Origin: Pirellulales bacterium
GTDB taxonomy: Bacteria; Planctomycetota; Planctomycetia; Pirellulales; JADZDJ01
DNA length: 45,425 nt
Direction of reading: 5' to 3'
Assembly (NCBI GenBank): GCA_035656635.1
Contig: DASRSD010000053.1
Coordinates: forward strand, 1-45,425
Below, in pieces: positions 16,597 through 24,780 of the stretch. The position numbers and the translations under genes were made by a program. Under the pieces are notes generated by a model. It saw only the letters and a list, made by a program, of their open reading frames with translations. It ran no database searches and was not told where the DNA came from. Numbering within the stretch: position 1 is the stretch's first letter; every line of letters starts with the position of its first letter.

Positions 16597-18222
16597 TTAC
16601 ACCTGAAACACGCCCAGACGGAATGGCTCTGGCTCGACGTACCGAGTTGCACATTCTAGGGCGAAGATTAATGCTTCACGGGTAACCGCGGGATCCAAAA
16701 TGGCATCGATCCAGCCGCGTGCGGCGGCGTAACGGACATCCGTCTGGCGCAGGTAATCGGACTTCACGGTGTCGCGAAGTTGCTCTAATTCGGCGGCGTC
16801 CACATCGCTGCCTTCACGTCGCAGACTTTTCACCGCTACCTGCAACAACGTGTCCGACGCCTGTTCGGCTCCCATGACTGCTACCTGGGCAGTCGGCCAC
16901 GCGAAAATGAATCGTGGATCGAACGCCTTTCCACAGAGTGCATAGTTGCCCGCTCCATAGGAACCGCCGGTAATAAGAGTGACTTTCGGCACCCGACTAT
17001 TGCTGATGGCGCTTACCAATTTGGCACCGGCCTTAATGATCCCGGAGCGTTCTGCGTCACGCCCAACCATAAATCCGTTGACATCTTGCAGAAACAAAAT
17101 CGGCAGCCAATCTTGATTGCAATTCATCACAAACCGCGCGGCCTTTTCGGCGCTATCAACGTACAGGACACCACCGAACTGGTACGGGCCATCGGCGGGA
17201 CGTACTCGATGATGTTGATTCGCTACGACGCCCACTGTGAAACCGCCCAATCGAGCTGTGCCGCAAACAACGGTTTGGCCATACTCTGGTTTGAATTCAT
17301 CGAAGCTGTTGGCATCGAGCAAACATTCCAGAATATCGCGCACTTCGTATTCGCCGTGGACACGCTCCGATAAAATTCGAAGAATCTCGGCCCTCCCAAG
17401 TACGGGAGCTTGTTCTTCATCGCGCCGAAACGGCGGTATCGATTTTGGATCGTCCGGCCGTACCGCTGCCGCCAAACGGCGCAGGCGTTCCAAGCAGGCT
17501 TCGTCGGTCACATCACGATAATCGATGGTGCCGCTCACCTGAGCGTGCATTGCCGCGCCCCCTAATTCTTCGTGCGAAACTTCCTGTCCAATCGCACTGC
17601 GCACCAGTGCGGGCCCGGCCAAATACAGGCCCGAATCTTCAGTCATCAGCAGTTTATCACACAGTACAGGCAGATAACCGCCGCCGGCGACACAGTTTCC
17701 CATAATCGCGGCCGTCTGTTGCAAGCCCATGGCCGAAATGACAGCGTTGTTGCGAAAGATGCGGCCAAAATCATCTTCGTCGGGAAAAACATCTTCCTGC
17801 AGGGGCAGAAAAATGCCGGCCGAATCTACCAAATACACGATCGGCAGCCGATTTTGCACCGCGATTCGTTGTGCCCTAAGAACTTTTTTGGCTGTAGCGG
17901 GAAAGAACGCGCCGGCTTTCACGGTGGCATCGTTGGCGATAATCATGTGTCGCCGGCCGCTGATGGCGCCAATGCCGGTAACAACGCTAGCGGCGGGTGC
18001 ACCGCCCCATGGGCTGTACATTCCCCATGCAGCCCACAAGCCAAGTTCAAAAAAGGGAATGTCCGAATCGAGGAGTTTTTCGATTCGCTCGCGCGCCGTG
18101 AGACGGTTCTTTTTGTGTTGCCGTACGATGGCCGCCAACCCACCCCCCAGTCGAATATCGGCCTCCTGTTCGGCCAAGTGAGCAATAAGCTCAGGCAAAG
18201 ATAATTGATCAGCCATAGACAT
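16597..18222 (-). CDS. Acyl-CoA carboxylase carboxyltransferase (beta) subunit, methylcrotonyl/geranyl-CoA type
   Basis: 541 residues, the usual length. Signature regions include LGGGLAAIVRQHKKNRLTARERI near the N-terminus, NDATVKAGAFFPATAKK, LVDSAGIFLPLQEDVFPDEDDFGRIFRN, and GGSYGAGNYALCGKAFDPRFIFAWPTAQVAVMGAEQA in the second crotonase-fold half. The enzyme moves carboxyl from biotin to a branched unsaturated acyl-CoA. It needs a biotin carboxylase/BCCP alpha subunit, which is absent from this window. First gene of the operon, with a candidate operator 86 bp upstream. The AtuA neighbours favour a methylcrotonyl or geranyl-CoA-like substrate over propionyl-CoA. Confidence 0.92.
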   Translation of the reverse strand: MSMADQLSLPELIAHLAEQEADIRLGGGLAAIVRQHKKNRLTARERIEKLLDSDIPFFELGLWAAWGMYSPWGGAPAASVVTGIGAISGRRHMIIANDATVKAGAFFPATAKKVLRAQRIAVQNRLPIVYLVDSAGIFLPLQEDVFPDEDDFGRIFRNNAVISAMGLQQTAAIMGNCVAGGGYLPVLCDKLLMTEDSGLYLAGPALVRSAIGQEVSHEELGGAAMHAQVSGTIDYRDVTDEACLERLRRLAAAVRPDDPKSIPPFRRDEEQAPVLGRAEILRILSERVHGEYEVRDILECLLDANSFDEFKPEYGQTVVCGTARLGGFTVGVVANQHHRVRPADGPYQFGGVLYVDSAEKAARFVMNCNQDWLPILFLQDVNGFMVGRDAERSGIIKAGAKLVSAISNSRVPKVTLITGGSYGAGNYALCGKAFDPRFIFAWPTAQVAVMGAEQASDTLLQVAVKSLRREGSDVDAAELEQLRDTVKSDYLRQTDVRYAAARGWIDAILDPAVTREALIFALECATRYVEPEPFRLGVFQV

Positions 18223-18307
18223 AATCGATTATGCACTAAATGATTGATGGAAGAGATCGATCCGCTAGTGCCATTCGCCGACTCGGCATCGCCATATCAT
18301 ATTCAAT

Positions 18308-18329
18308 CATGCTAGAAGTCTATAGCATG
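18308..18329 (-). promoter_or_regulatory. Candidate operator overlapping an extended -10 of the carboxyltransferase operon
   Basis: CATGCTA (18308-18314) and TAGCATG (18323-18329) form a perfect 7-bp inverted repeat with an 8-bp spacer, a TetR/GntR-like geometry. On the minus strand the region reads TGCTATAGA, an extended -10 element, inside one arm. It lies 86 bp before the start at 18222. No regulator gene is adjacent. Confidence 0.5.
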
Positions 18330-18394
18330 GTGGCTTAGTGAGAAAATGTGTGAAATTATTCCCGCCGCAATTCAGCATGTTTCACAACAGACAC

Positions 18395-20221
18395 TCAAAA
18401 TCCACCGTCGACCGCTTTGGAAGAATATAGGGGTAGATAGCGATAGTACACTTCCAGTGTGAGGATGGCCAGCGACGTGTTGAGCAGCCGGCCCCCTTTA
18501 TCGTCATGAAAATCGGGGAAGTACCAACTGCCGTTTTCGTGCCCTTCGGTGGCTTGCGTGGCAATCAGATAATCGCGCATTTTTTTGTTCCAGCGCTCCC
18601 ATTGCGAACCGCCGTGGTGGTACATCACTTGAGTGGCGTAGTAATTGAAGTACATGTTCGTTTCGGAGGGGCCCAATTTTTCCAGAATTGCCACGCCTGC
18701 ATTCAAAGCCGGGTTGTTTCGCCCCCAACCCAAGTACATACGGCAGAGCAAGCCGACGGAAGTTGTGGTGGCTCCGCCATTACTAGGAAGCGTGTAACCG
18801 TAGTAGGCCCCCTTTTCGTTCTGCACGCTGTCGAGAAATTTGTTCGCCAGGAAAAACGCGGGGGAAGAAACATCCAAGCCGGCCATCTGGGCGCTTTTGA
18901 GCGCCATCAGCTGCCAACCGGTCACACTGGTGTCGCCTACTTGCCCGGGAAAGTATCGCCAACCGCCGCCGCGATGATCTTGCGCATACAAAATGAAATT
19001 GACCGCATTTTGAGCATAAGGTCGCAAGTTGGAATCTTTTGACATGGCGTACGCCTCGCACAACACAATCGTGGTCAGCCCTTGCGCATACATGGTTCCT
19101 TCCTGCAAATCGCCCCCTTGCGGAGTGACCAACATTTTCGTGCCTAGATAATACAGTCCGTGATTTACTTGTTCGGCATAAGGCCCTTCCTTGTGCGTGT
19201 AGCCGGCACCGTAAAATGGCAACAGAGCCAAGGCGGTGGCGGCAGTGGTGGAAGTTTCACGACCCGGGTTGCGGCATAAATTTCCACACGGGGCACCATC
19301 AAAATTGAATCGCCAACCGCCGTCCTCGTGCTGATGGGCCAGCAGCCATTTCAGACCGCGCTCTACGGCCGCCTCACTTCGTTCGGAACCGCCTCCGGAG
19401 CCGACCAACTGCGCTCGACGTTCCGGTGACCGTCCTCCTAAACCGCCGCCGCCTTTGCCCATGGGTTGCCCCCACGGTACGCCGCCCCCGTCGGCCGAAA
19501 ACGCAGCAGCCAAAGGATCAACCTCTGGTAGTTGTGTAGTGAGATGGCTTTTCAATTTACTTGCAGTTCCTAATTTCGGCACGCCCAAAGGCGTATCTTC
19601 CAAGGCCGACCCGAATAAATCGCCGCTGGGTGAAGCAGAGGCGGCGCCCGGCAGCCGGGACTGCGAACGATCGGCGGGGGACGTTTCACCAGGCAATTCT
19701 TCCGACAAAGGCTCGTCACTGCTGACGGTGTGGACATTCAAATTCACGGGCGAAATATCTTTGATAACACGGTGCATCAATAAGCAGAGCATCACAAACA
19801 GCGTCGCATGCATCAAAGCACTGGTGAACCAGGCACCGGTCTGCTGATGGAACGGCCACATCCGTCGCATTAGCGACAGACTGGTTTCGCTGGGAATGGC
19901 ATTCAACTGGGTCGCGATAGTAGTGGATTGCTCCGACGCAGACTGAGCAGAGGAAGCAAAATTTGCAGCATCAGCGGCCGCCGACTTCTCTGCGGCAGGC
20001 AGTTCGGGCGCTGCTGTATTTGTGGACACCACGGGAGGCGGTGCTGGTTGAGTCATGTTTGGAGCTACTAGATCTGCTTTGAACGGCACACCACGCCAGC
20101 CCCGCGAGGAAGGCAGATTTGTTTTGTCGACGGGAAAACTGGGATCGGCCGAACCCAATTTCACCGGCGATGGGGACACATTGACGGCAGATGGAGTTTC
20201 ACCAGGCATCGCTGAATTCAC
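18395..20221 (-). CDS. Membrane-anchored prenyltransferase/squalene-oxidase repeat protein
   Basis: 608 residues. Residues 1-115 are a Pro/Ala/Ser-rich disordered tail. One transmembrane helix lies at about 131-152 (FTSALMHATLFVMLCLLM). A second low-complexity linker follows, then from about residue 285 an alpha/alpha toroid domain with repeated GGWRF/GGWRYFPGQ-type motifs of the squalene cyclase fold. The DxDD motif of true hopene cyclases is not seen, so it is unlikely to be a triterpene cyclase. Such proteins are common in planctomycetes and have no established role; binding or scaffold function outside the cytoplasmic membrane is an inference. Confidence 0.85.
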   Translation of the reverse strand: MNSAMPGETPSAVNVSPSPVKLGSADPSFPVDKTNLPSSRGWRGVPFKADLVAPNMTQPAPPPVVSTNTAAPELPAAEKSAAADAANFASSAQSASEQSTTIATQLNAIPSETSLSLMRRMWPFHQQTGAWFTSALMHATLFVMLCLLMHRVIKDISPVNLNVHTVSSDEPLSEELPGETSPADRSQSRLPGAASASPSGDLFGSALEDTPLGVPKLGTASKLKSHLTTQLPEVDPLAAAFSADGGGVPWGQPMGKGGGGLGGRSPERRAQLVGSGGGSERSEAAVERGLKWLLAHQHEDGGWRFNFDGAPCGNLCRNPGRETSTTAATALALLPFYGAGYTHKEGPYAEQVNHGLYYLGTKMLVTPQGGDLQEGTMYAQGLTTIVLCEAYAMSKDSNLRPYAQNAVNFILYAQDHRGGGWRYFPGQVGDTSVTGWQLMALKSAQMAGLDVSSPAFFLANKFLDSVQNEKGAYYGYTLPSNGGATTTSVGLLCRMYLGWGRNNPALNAGVAILEKLGPSETNMYFNYYATQVMYHHGGSQWERWNKKMRDYLIATQATEGHENGSWYFPDFHDDKGGRLLNTSLAILTLEVYYRYLPLYSSKAVDGGF

Positions 20222-20309
20222 ATAGCTAAACCTAGGCCGGACACTTCTGCATCGCCGGCACGTGATAGGCAGAAACTGAGCAGCTTATATCAATTATAAC
20301 CCGTGCCCC

Positions 20310-20339
20310 TTACGAAAGACGCCGAGAAAACGGTACAAT
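20310..20339 (+). promoter_or_regulatory. Probable promoter of rpmG-recJ
   Basis: TTACGA (20310-20315), 18 bp, TACAAT (20334-20339; one mismatch to TATAAT). It would start transcription near 20346, about 45 nt before the rpmG GTG. The -35 is weak. Confidence 0.4.
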
Positions 20340-20389
20340 CGAGCGTTCTCAACCGATGGTTTTAATCGTTTTGGCCTGAGGAGAAAATC

Positions 20390-20554
20390 GTGGGAAAGAG
20401 CAAAAAGAAAGCGGAAACCGTGTTTTTGGTGTGCGACGAAACCGGCGATTACAATTACACCCTGCGGCGGAAGCCAGGGGGCGAGAAACTCAAGCTGAGC
20501 AAGTTCAACCAGCGGTTGCGCAAGCACACCATGCATACCGAGAAGAAAAAGTAA
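20390..20554 (+). CDS. rpmG: Large ribosomal subunit protein bL33
   Basis: 54 residues starting with GTG, preceded by a good GAGGAG ribosome binding site 6-8 nt upstream. The product reads (M)GKSKKKAETVFLVCDETG and continues with NYTLRRKPGGEKLKLSKF, ending in a basic HTEKKK tail. This is the L33 pattern: a beta-rich 50-residue protein of the 50S subunit near the E site. Only one Cys is present (VCDE), so it is a zinc-free form. It is 31 bp upstream of recJ and probably shares its transcript. Confidence 0.85.
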   Translation: MGKSKKKAETVFLVCDETGDYNYTLRRKPGGEKLKLSKFNQRLRKHTMHTEKKK

Positions 20555-20585
20555 TGGTTTGCCGAAGGTGTCAGGAGGACGAAGC

Positions 20586-22352
20586 ATGCCCAAACGCTGG
20601 CTCATTCGCGAACATGATCCGGCACAAATTGTTCGCCTGGAGCGCGAAGCAGGCGTATCGGCTGTGGTGGCCCAACTGCTGATCGGCCGAGGCATTTGCG
20701 ATCCGCACGTGGTGGGCGGTTTTCTCGATCCCAAGCTTACTGCCCTGCGCGATCCGGAAGAATTGCCTGGTATTCCCGCAGCCGCCGATCGATTGTTGTC
20801 TGCCATCGCCGCCAATAAGCCGATTGTGGTGTATGGCGATTATGATGCCGACGGCATGACCGCCACCGCCATTCTATTGGGTTGTCTGCAATTATTGGGC
20901 GCGAATGCCAGTTTTTATGTGCCAAATCGCATTGATGAAGGTTACGGTCTGAACCATGAAGCCCTGCGCAGCTTGGCCGAACGCGGCGCAACGGTGGTAG
21001 TGACCGTTGATTGTGGAATTACGAGCATCGATCAAGCCCTAACTGCCCGCGAACTGGGTTTGGAACTTATCATTACCGACCATCACGAAATGGCGGCTGA
21101 GTTACCGACCGCGGCAGCGATTGTGCATCCACGACTGTCGGGACATGGTTATCCGTTTGCCGGTTTAAGCGGTGCGGGTGTGGCGTTCAAATTGGCATGG
21201 GCATTGTGTCGACGGAAGTGTCAGGCGAAACGAGTAACCGACGCCCTGAGGTCGTTTTTGTTGCAGGCGGTGGGCATTGCCGCCATCGGCACAGTGGCCG
21301 ACATCGTGCCGTTGATCGATGAAAATCGTATTTTGGTGTATCACGGCCTGACCAGCTTGAAGCATCAACCGACGCCGGGTGTGGCAGCGCTCATGCGGCT
21401 GACCAAACTCGATCAAAAACCGGCGCTCAATTGCGAAGATATTGGCTTCACGCTGGCCCCCCGATTGAATGCGGCCGGTCGTTTAGGGCAAGCGCAGTTG
21501 GGCGTCGAATTACTGACCACTACCAACGCCGAACGGGCCGGCGCACTGGCCGAGTATTTACACGAGCTCAACAACAGTCGTGATAGTTTGGAGCGCAGCA
21601 TTTATTTGGCGGCGAAAAAGCAACTGCAGGAACAGTTCGATGCCGAACAGGATGCCGCGTTGGTGCTCGCCAGCCGCGGCTGGCATCCGGGCGTGATTGG
21701 CATTGTTGCCGGACGGCTGGCAGAGAAACATCATCGACCAGTAGTATTGATTGCCCAAGATGATTTGGGAGTAAAACCGGGAATTGGCTCGGTTCGGGGA
21801 GTACCCGGCTTTCAAGTACATCTCGCGCTGACGGCTTGCACTCAGTGGCTATTGAGCCACGGCGGACATGCCGCAGCCGGCGGTTTGAAAATTGAAGATG
21901 GCCATGTAGGCGCTTTTCGCATGGGATTTTGCGAGTTTGCCGCCCAACAAATTTGCGACGACCAGCGCGTGGCCGAGTTGTGGATTGACGGCGAAACCGC
22001 ACTCGCCACGCTAACGCTAAAAGCCGTGGAGCAGATCGAGCGATTGGCACCCTTCGGTCATGGCAATCATCGCCCCCTGCTATGTGCCAGCCACCTGCGG
22101 TTGGCGGAGCCGCCCAAACGCATTGGAGCCAGCGGGCGGCATTTATCGCTGCGCTTGGAGCAACATGGGGCCCGTCTTCGCGGCGTGGCCTTTGGCGGCG
22201 GTGAATGGTTCGACGAACTGGCCGGGCATGCCGGCCTGCTGAACGTGGCGTTTCGGCCCGTCATCAATACTTTCAATGGCCGCCGCGCGGTAGAATTACA
22301 CGTTGTTGATTGGCGCGCGGCAGAGTCAGCCGTAGTAGCAAAAACGGGCTAA
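20586..22352 (+). CDS. recJ: Single-stranded-DNA-specific 5'-3' exonuclease RecJ
   Basis: 588 residues from the ATG at 20586, which has AGGAGG about 8 nt upstream; an upstream GTG at 20559 is less likely. RecJ degrades single-stranded DNA in recombination and repair. DHH-superfamily metal motifs are present: DYDADG (85-90), VDCGITS (about 141-147), TDHHEM (DHH at 165-167) and HPRLSGHGYPFAGLSGAGVAFK. The DHHA1 motif SHGGHAAAGG follows, and the C-terminal OB-like region ends in a VVDWRAAE-type segment. Length and motif order are those of complete RecJ. Confidence 0.95.
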   Translation: MPKRWLIREHDPAQIVRLEREAGVSAVVAQLLIGRGICDPHVVGGFLDPKLTALRDPEELPGIPAAADRLLSAIAANKPIVVYGDYDADGMTATAILLGCLQLLGANASFYVPNRIDEGYGLNHEALRSLAERGATVVVTVDCGITSIDQALTARELGLELIITDHHEMAAELPTAAAIVHPRLSGHGYPFAGLSGAGVAFKLAWALCRRKCQAKRVTDALRSFLLQAVGIAAIGTVADIVPLIDENRILVYHGLTSLKHQPTPGVAALMRLTKLDQKPALNCEDIGFTLAPRLNAAGRLGQAQLGVELLTTTNAERAGALAEYLHELNNSRDSLERSIYLAAKKQLQEQFDAEQDAALVLASRGWHPGVIGIVAGRLAEKHHRPVVLIAQDDLGVKPGIGSVRGVPGFQVHLALTACTQWLLSHGGHAAAGGLKIEDGHVGAFRMGFCEFAAQQICDDQRVAELWIDGETALATLTLKAVEQIERLAPFGHGNHRPLLCASHLRLAEPPKRIGASGRHLSLRLEQHGARLRGVAFGGGEWFDELAGHAGLLNVAFRPVINTFNGRRAVELHVVDWRAAESAVVAKTG

Positions 22353-22425
22353 CGTGGTTTGGGAATTCAATTTTTCCAAACGACGTGGGGCACGGCGGCT
22401 CGGCATGTTTCAAAATAAGTGATTT

Positions 22426-23079
22426 ATGGCAACGCCGGATCCACTTCAGACGGCGCGGCTGCAAATGGTCGCGGAGCAACTAGAACATCGCGGCATTCAC
22501 GATGCAAACGTGTTGGCCGCCATGGGTAAAGTACGGCGAGATGTGTTTGTGCCCAAGGAACAACAGGCTAATGCCTATCGAGATGGGGCTCTGGCCCTGG
22601 ATCACGGGCAGACGATCAGCCAGCCATACATTGTGGCGCTGATGACTCAAGCGCTGGAGCTTACGGGCAACGAAACCGTGTTGGAAATCGGCACCGGCAG
22701 TGGATATCAGTGTGCGGTGTTATGCGAGCTGGCACGCTGGGTGACTAGCGTAGAACGACACGAAGAGCTTTCTAACCAGGCCGCCGCCGCCTTAAAAACG
22801 CTGGGTTATACCAATTACACGCTGGTAGTGGGCGATGGCACGTATGGCTGGCGCGAGCTTGCGCCGTATGATCGCATCATGGTTACCGCCGCCGCACAGC
22901 GCATGCCGCAGGCATTGTTCGATCAATTACGCGAAGGAGGCATTTTGGTCATTCCACTGGGTCCCACGGAAGATCAAGCGCTGCAAGCAATCAAAAGAAT
23001 CAATGGGCAACCGTCCTTGCGCGAACTTTCGCCTTGTCGCTTCGTTCCGCTTGTGGGCAGCGAAGAACCGCGGTGGTAA
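22426..23079 (+). CDS. pcm: Protein-L-isoaspartate O-methyltransferase
   Basis: 217 residues, the usual size. It methylates isoaspartyl residues in aged proteins with S-adenosylmethionine, allowing repair. The PCMT substrate segment (RRDVFVPKEQQANAYRDGAL, then GQTISQPYIVALMTQ) and the SAM-binding motif VLEIGTGSGYQ are clear, with VTSVERHEELS, YDRIMVTAAA and LREGGILVIPLG following. It lies 73 bp after recJ on the same strand and may be the last gene of that transcript. Confidence 0.95.
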   Translation: MATPDPLQTARLQMVAEQLEHRGIHDANVLAAMGKVRRDVFVPKEQQANAYRDGALALDHGQTISQPYIVALMTQALELTGNETVLEIGTGSGYQCAVLCELARWVTSVERHEELSNQAAAALKTLGYTNYTLVVGDGTYGWRELAPYDRIMVTAAAQRMPQALFDQLREGGILVIPLGPTEDQALQAIKRINGQPSLRELSPCRFVPLVGSEEPRW

Positions 23080-23182
23080 TGTGCAAATTCGGCGGGCGGC
23101 AATTTTCAGATCTCGGCATGACCACGCTATCAACATGGCTAGAAGTAACCAAAACCTCGCGGAATACGCATAAAAAACGCTC

Positions 23183-23211
23183 TTGACCCATTTGGAGAAT
23201 TGCCCTAATCT
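23183..23211 (+). promoter_or_regulatory. Sigma70-like promoter downstream of pcm
   Basis: TTGACC (23183-23188), exactly 17 bp, TAATCT (23206-23211). Predicted start near 23218. No protein gene with family support follows before the terminator at 23584. Confidence 0.45.
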
Positions 23212-23217
23212 TCCCGC

Positions 23218-23607
23218 CTCACGACGGTCGATTGGGGTGGACGACCAATACTTTTCGTCTAGCTCAGCTCGCCGCCAATCAAACACAACAATTCGCGTGA
23301 TCCACTAGTGGATGGGTCTGCACGGGGATAAGTATAGGCGACGGGCCCGGTTTATCCTGCGGACCAGCGGAGCGATTTCGGCAGCATGGATGCGGCCGGA
23401 CGCTTCGATACATCAACCGATGTTACGCACACGTCGGACAAGCGCTCGCCAGTACCAAACTTTGCACGGAGGCAAATCTTTCCCGCCACGCGGACATCTT
23501 TATCCCCTAGTTCCGCGTCACAACCACCTGCCGCATCGTCCAATCGCTCCCGGAAACGGATGGAGTCCTTTGCCCCCCTGGGACCCGGCCTTTCCGGGAG
23601 CTTTTTT
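23218..23607 (+). ncRNA. Possible unannotated RNA bounded by promoter and terminator
   Basis: About 390 nt between a promoter with ideal 17-bp spacing and an intrinsic terminator. I compared it by eye with RNase P RNA, tmRNA, 6S and SRP RNA and saw none of their conserved cores. It contains the palindrome at 23300-23313. An 80-residue frame at 23386-23628 runs through the terminator and is not convincing. The call rests only on the flanking signals. Confidence 0.25.
23584..23607 (+). terminator. Intrinsic terminator
   Basis: CCCGG (23584-23588) pairs with CCGGG (23594-23598) around CCTTT, followed by AGC and six T (23602-23607). It is about 500 bp beyond the pcm stop, so it ends either a long pcm 3' UTR or a separate RNA. 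Confidence 0.55.
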
Positions 23608-23634
23608 GCGCACATGATGTACGAATGAAGATTG

Positions 23635-24231
23635 TTATGCTGGCTTGCTTTGTGGCGATGCACCCAGCTTGCGGACTTCGTTGAGTAGTTCTTCCAAGCG
23701 CATTAACAGTTCGCCGTGTCGCATTTCATCTGGTTCAGGCTTGCGAGCCACAATCGAAATGTTGCCGCCAGGTTCGAGAATCGCACGTTCGACATCCTTG
23801 AGTGAACTGAATCCTTGTCGTCGAGCTACGGCCTCCAATTCGGCTTCGGTAATGAGTTCACGGCGCAACCGATCTTTGTGCACTTTACCCGCTTCCACCA
23901 ACACGTCGGCATCCCCTTCAATTAGATGCTCCAATTTTTGATGGCCGAACAAAAACCACACCACAACATAATTAACCAACAGCAAAGTGGCGGCGCCAAT
24001 CAGGCCGCCGGTGACAGAGTTATCATCACCAATAATCGCGTTTTGCACGGTGTTAGCCAACGTCAACAGCACGATCAAATCAAACGGATTGAGCTGCGCC
24101 AATTGCCGCTTACCCGCCAAGCGCACCCCTAGAATGAGAAAAACGTATACAACAATAGGCCGCAAGATTTTTTCGATGACCGGCAAATTCAAATAAAACA
24201 TGTCGTGCCAAGAGGTGTCAGCAAAAAGCAT
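23635..24231 (-). CDS. DUF421 (YetF-like) membrane protein
   Basis: 198 residues from the ATG at 24231, with GGAGA about 8 nt upstream; a TTG at 24246 is an alternative start. Three hydrophobic helices lie in the first 100 residues (ILRPIVVYVFLILGVRL, FDLIVLLTLANTVQNAI, GAATLLLVNYVVVWFLFG), followed by the cytoplasmic YetF-type domain with LIEGDADVLVEAGKV, ELITEAELEAVARRQGF and DVERAILEPGGNISIV. The family is widespread and its biochemical role is not established. Confidence 0.88.
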   Translation of the reverse strand: MLFADTSWHDMFYLNLPVIEKILRPIVVYVFLILGVRLAGKRQLAQLNPFDLIVLLTLANTVQNAIIGDDNSVTGGLIGAATLLLVNYVVVWFLFGHQKLEHLIEGDADVLVEAGKVHKDRLRRELITEAELEAVARRQGFSSLKDVERAILEPGGNISIVARKPEPDEMRHGELLMRLEELLNEVRKLGASPQSKPA

Positions 24232-24295
24232 AGGCCGGGTCTCCAAAACAAATTGAATGGGAAATGGCGGATCGAATCAGAAAAAAGGAACGGCT

Positions 24296-24341
24296 CGATT
24301 TTGTCTTTTTGTCCAGGAAATTAAATTGGTGGACAAAATCG
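24296..24341. promoter_or_regulatory. Inverted repeat with competing TTTTGTC half-sites upstream of the DUF421 gene
   Basis: CGATTTTGTC (24296-24305) and GACAAAATCG (24332-24341) are exact complements. A second left arm, TTTTGTCCA (24307-24315), is the exact complement of TGGACAAAA (24330-24338), so two stems compete for one right arm. A third TTTTGTC lies just after. It may be an operator or leader structure of the DUF421 gene, which starts 65 bp away. Confidence 0.4.
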
Positions 24342-24440
24342 CTACGTTTTGTCACAAGCTTGGCCTGCTTGCCGCGGATTTTTTCGAAGGTGTGCTGAGT
24401 TGGCGGCGACATAATCGGGGAGTTTTTGGCTTGGAAGTGC

Positions 24441-24524
24441 TAAATGATGAATGATAAATGTTAAACGTTAAACGGCGGCGCAGGTGCCGGCAAAGCGCTG
24501 AACGATGAACATGAAACGATCAAC
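24441..24524. repeat. Short degenerate A-rich repeats
   Basis: Two clusters of near-repeats: AATGATGAATGATAAATG followed by GTTAAACGTTAAACGG (24443-24474), and AACGATGAACATGAAACGAT followed by CAACGG (24501-24526). They look like decayed simple repeats. No function is visible. Confidence 0.4.
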
Positions 24525-24780
24525 GGCTGCGGTTTACATCTCCGTGTGTAATATCGTGGCTCTCGCTCTTTCTACCAATTGTCTATCGCCGGTCGCCTTC
24601 GATCCACGCTTATATAGGTGACACATGTACACTTTACCGAATTTCGCCTGAGAATCAATGCTATTTTTGAGCCACGGAATGCCACTGGCTGGAGTCAGTG
24701 TTGTTCAATGAATACAGCTCTGGCTCGATCAACAAGTTCTTGCGTCGAAAATCGTAGGAATCGGTTGGTCACCTACAGGC

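Larger units (their letters stand above)
23080..23634. other. Non-coding region between pcm and the DUF421 gene
   Basis: 555 bp. Short frames on both strands have no recognisable domain. It holds a sigma70-like promoter (23183-23211), a perfect 14-bp palindrome ATCCACTAGTGGAT (23300-23313) and an intrinsic terminator (23584-23607), all consistent with a plus-strand RNA unit. Confidence 0.5.
24232..24780. other. Non-coding region between nadE and the DUF421 gene
   Basis: 549 bp. It contains a 10-bp inverted repeat with TTTTGTC half-sites (24296-24341) and short degenerate A-rich repeats (24441-24524). Short frames on both strands show no known domain. Promoters for the DUF421 gene should lie near 24240-24350 but no strong match was found. 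Confidence 0.5.

Noticed and set aside
18395-20221. Functional squalene-hopene cyclase
   Set aside because: The fold repeats are present but the DxDD acid motif is not, and it carries a single-pass anchor and long linkers instead.
23218-23607. RNase P RNA or tmRNA
   Set aside because: Length is suitable, but the conserved cores (GAGGAAAGUCC, tRNA-like ends) are absent.
23352-23663. 103-residue minus-strand frame
   Set aside because: No domain; overlaps the terminator and the DUF421 3' end.
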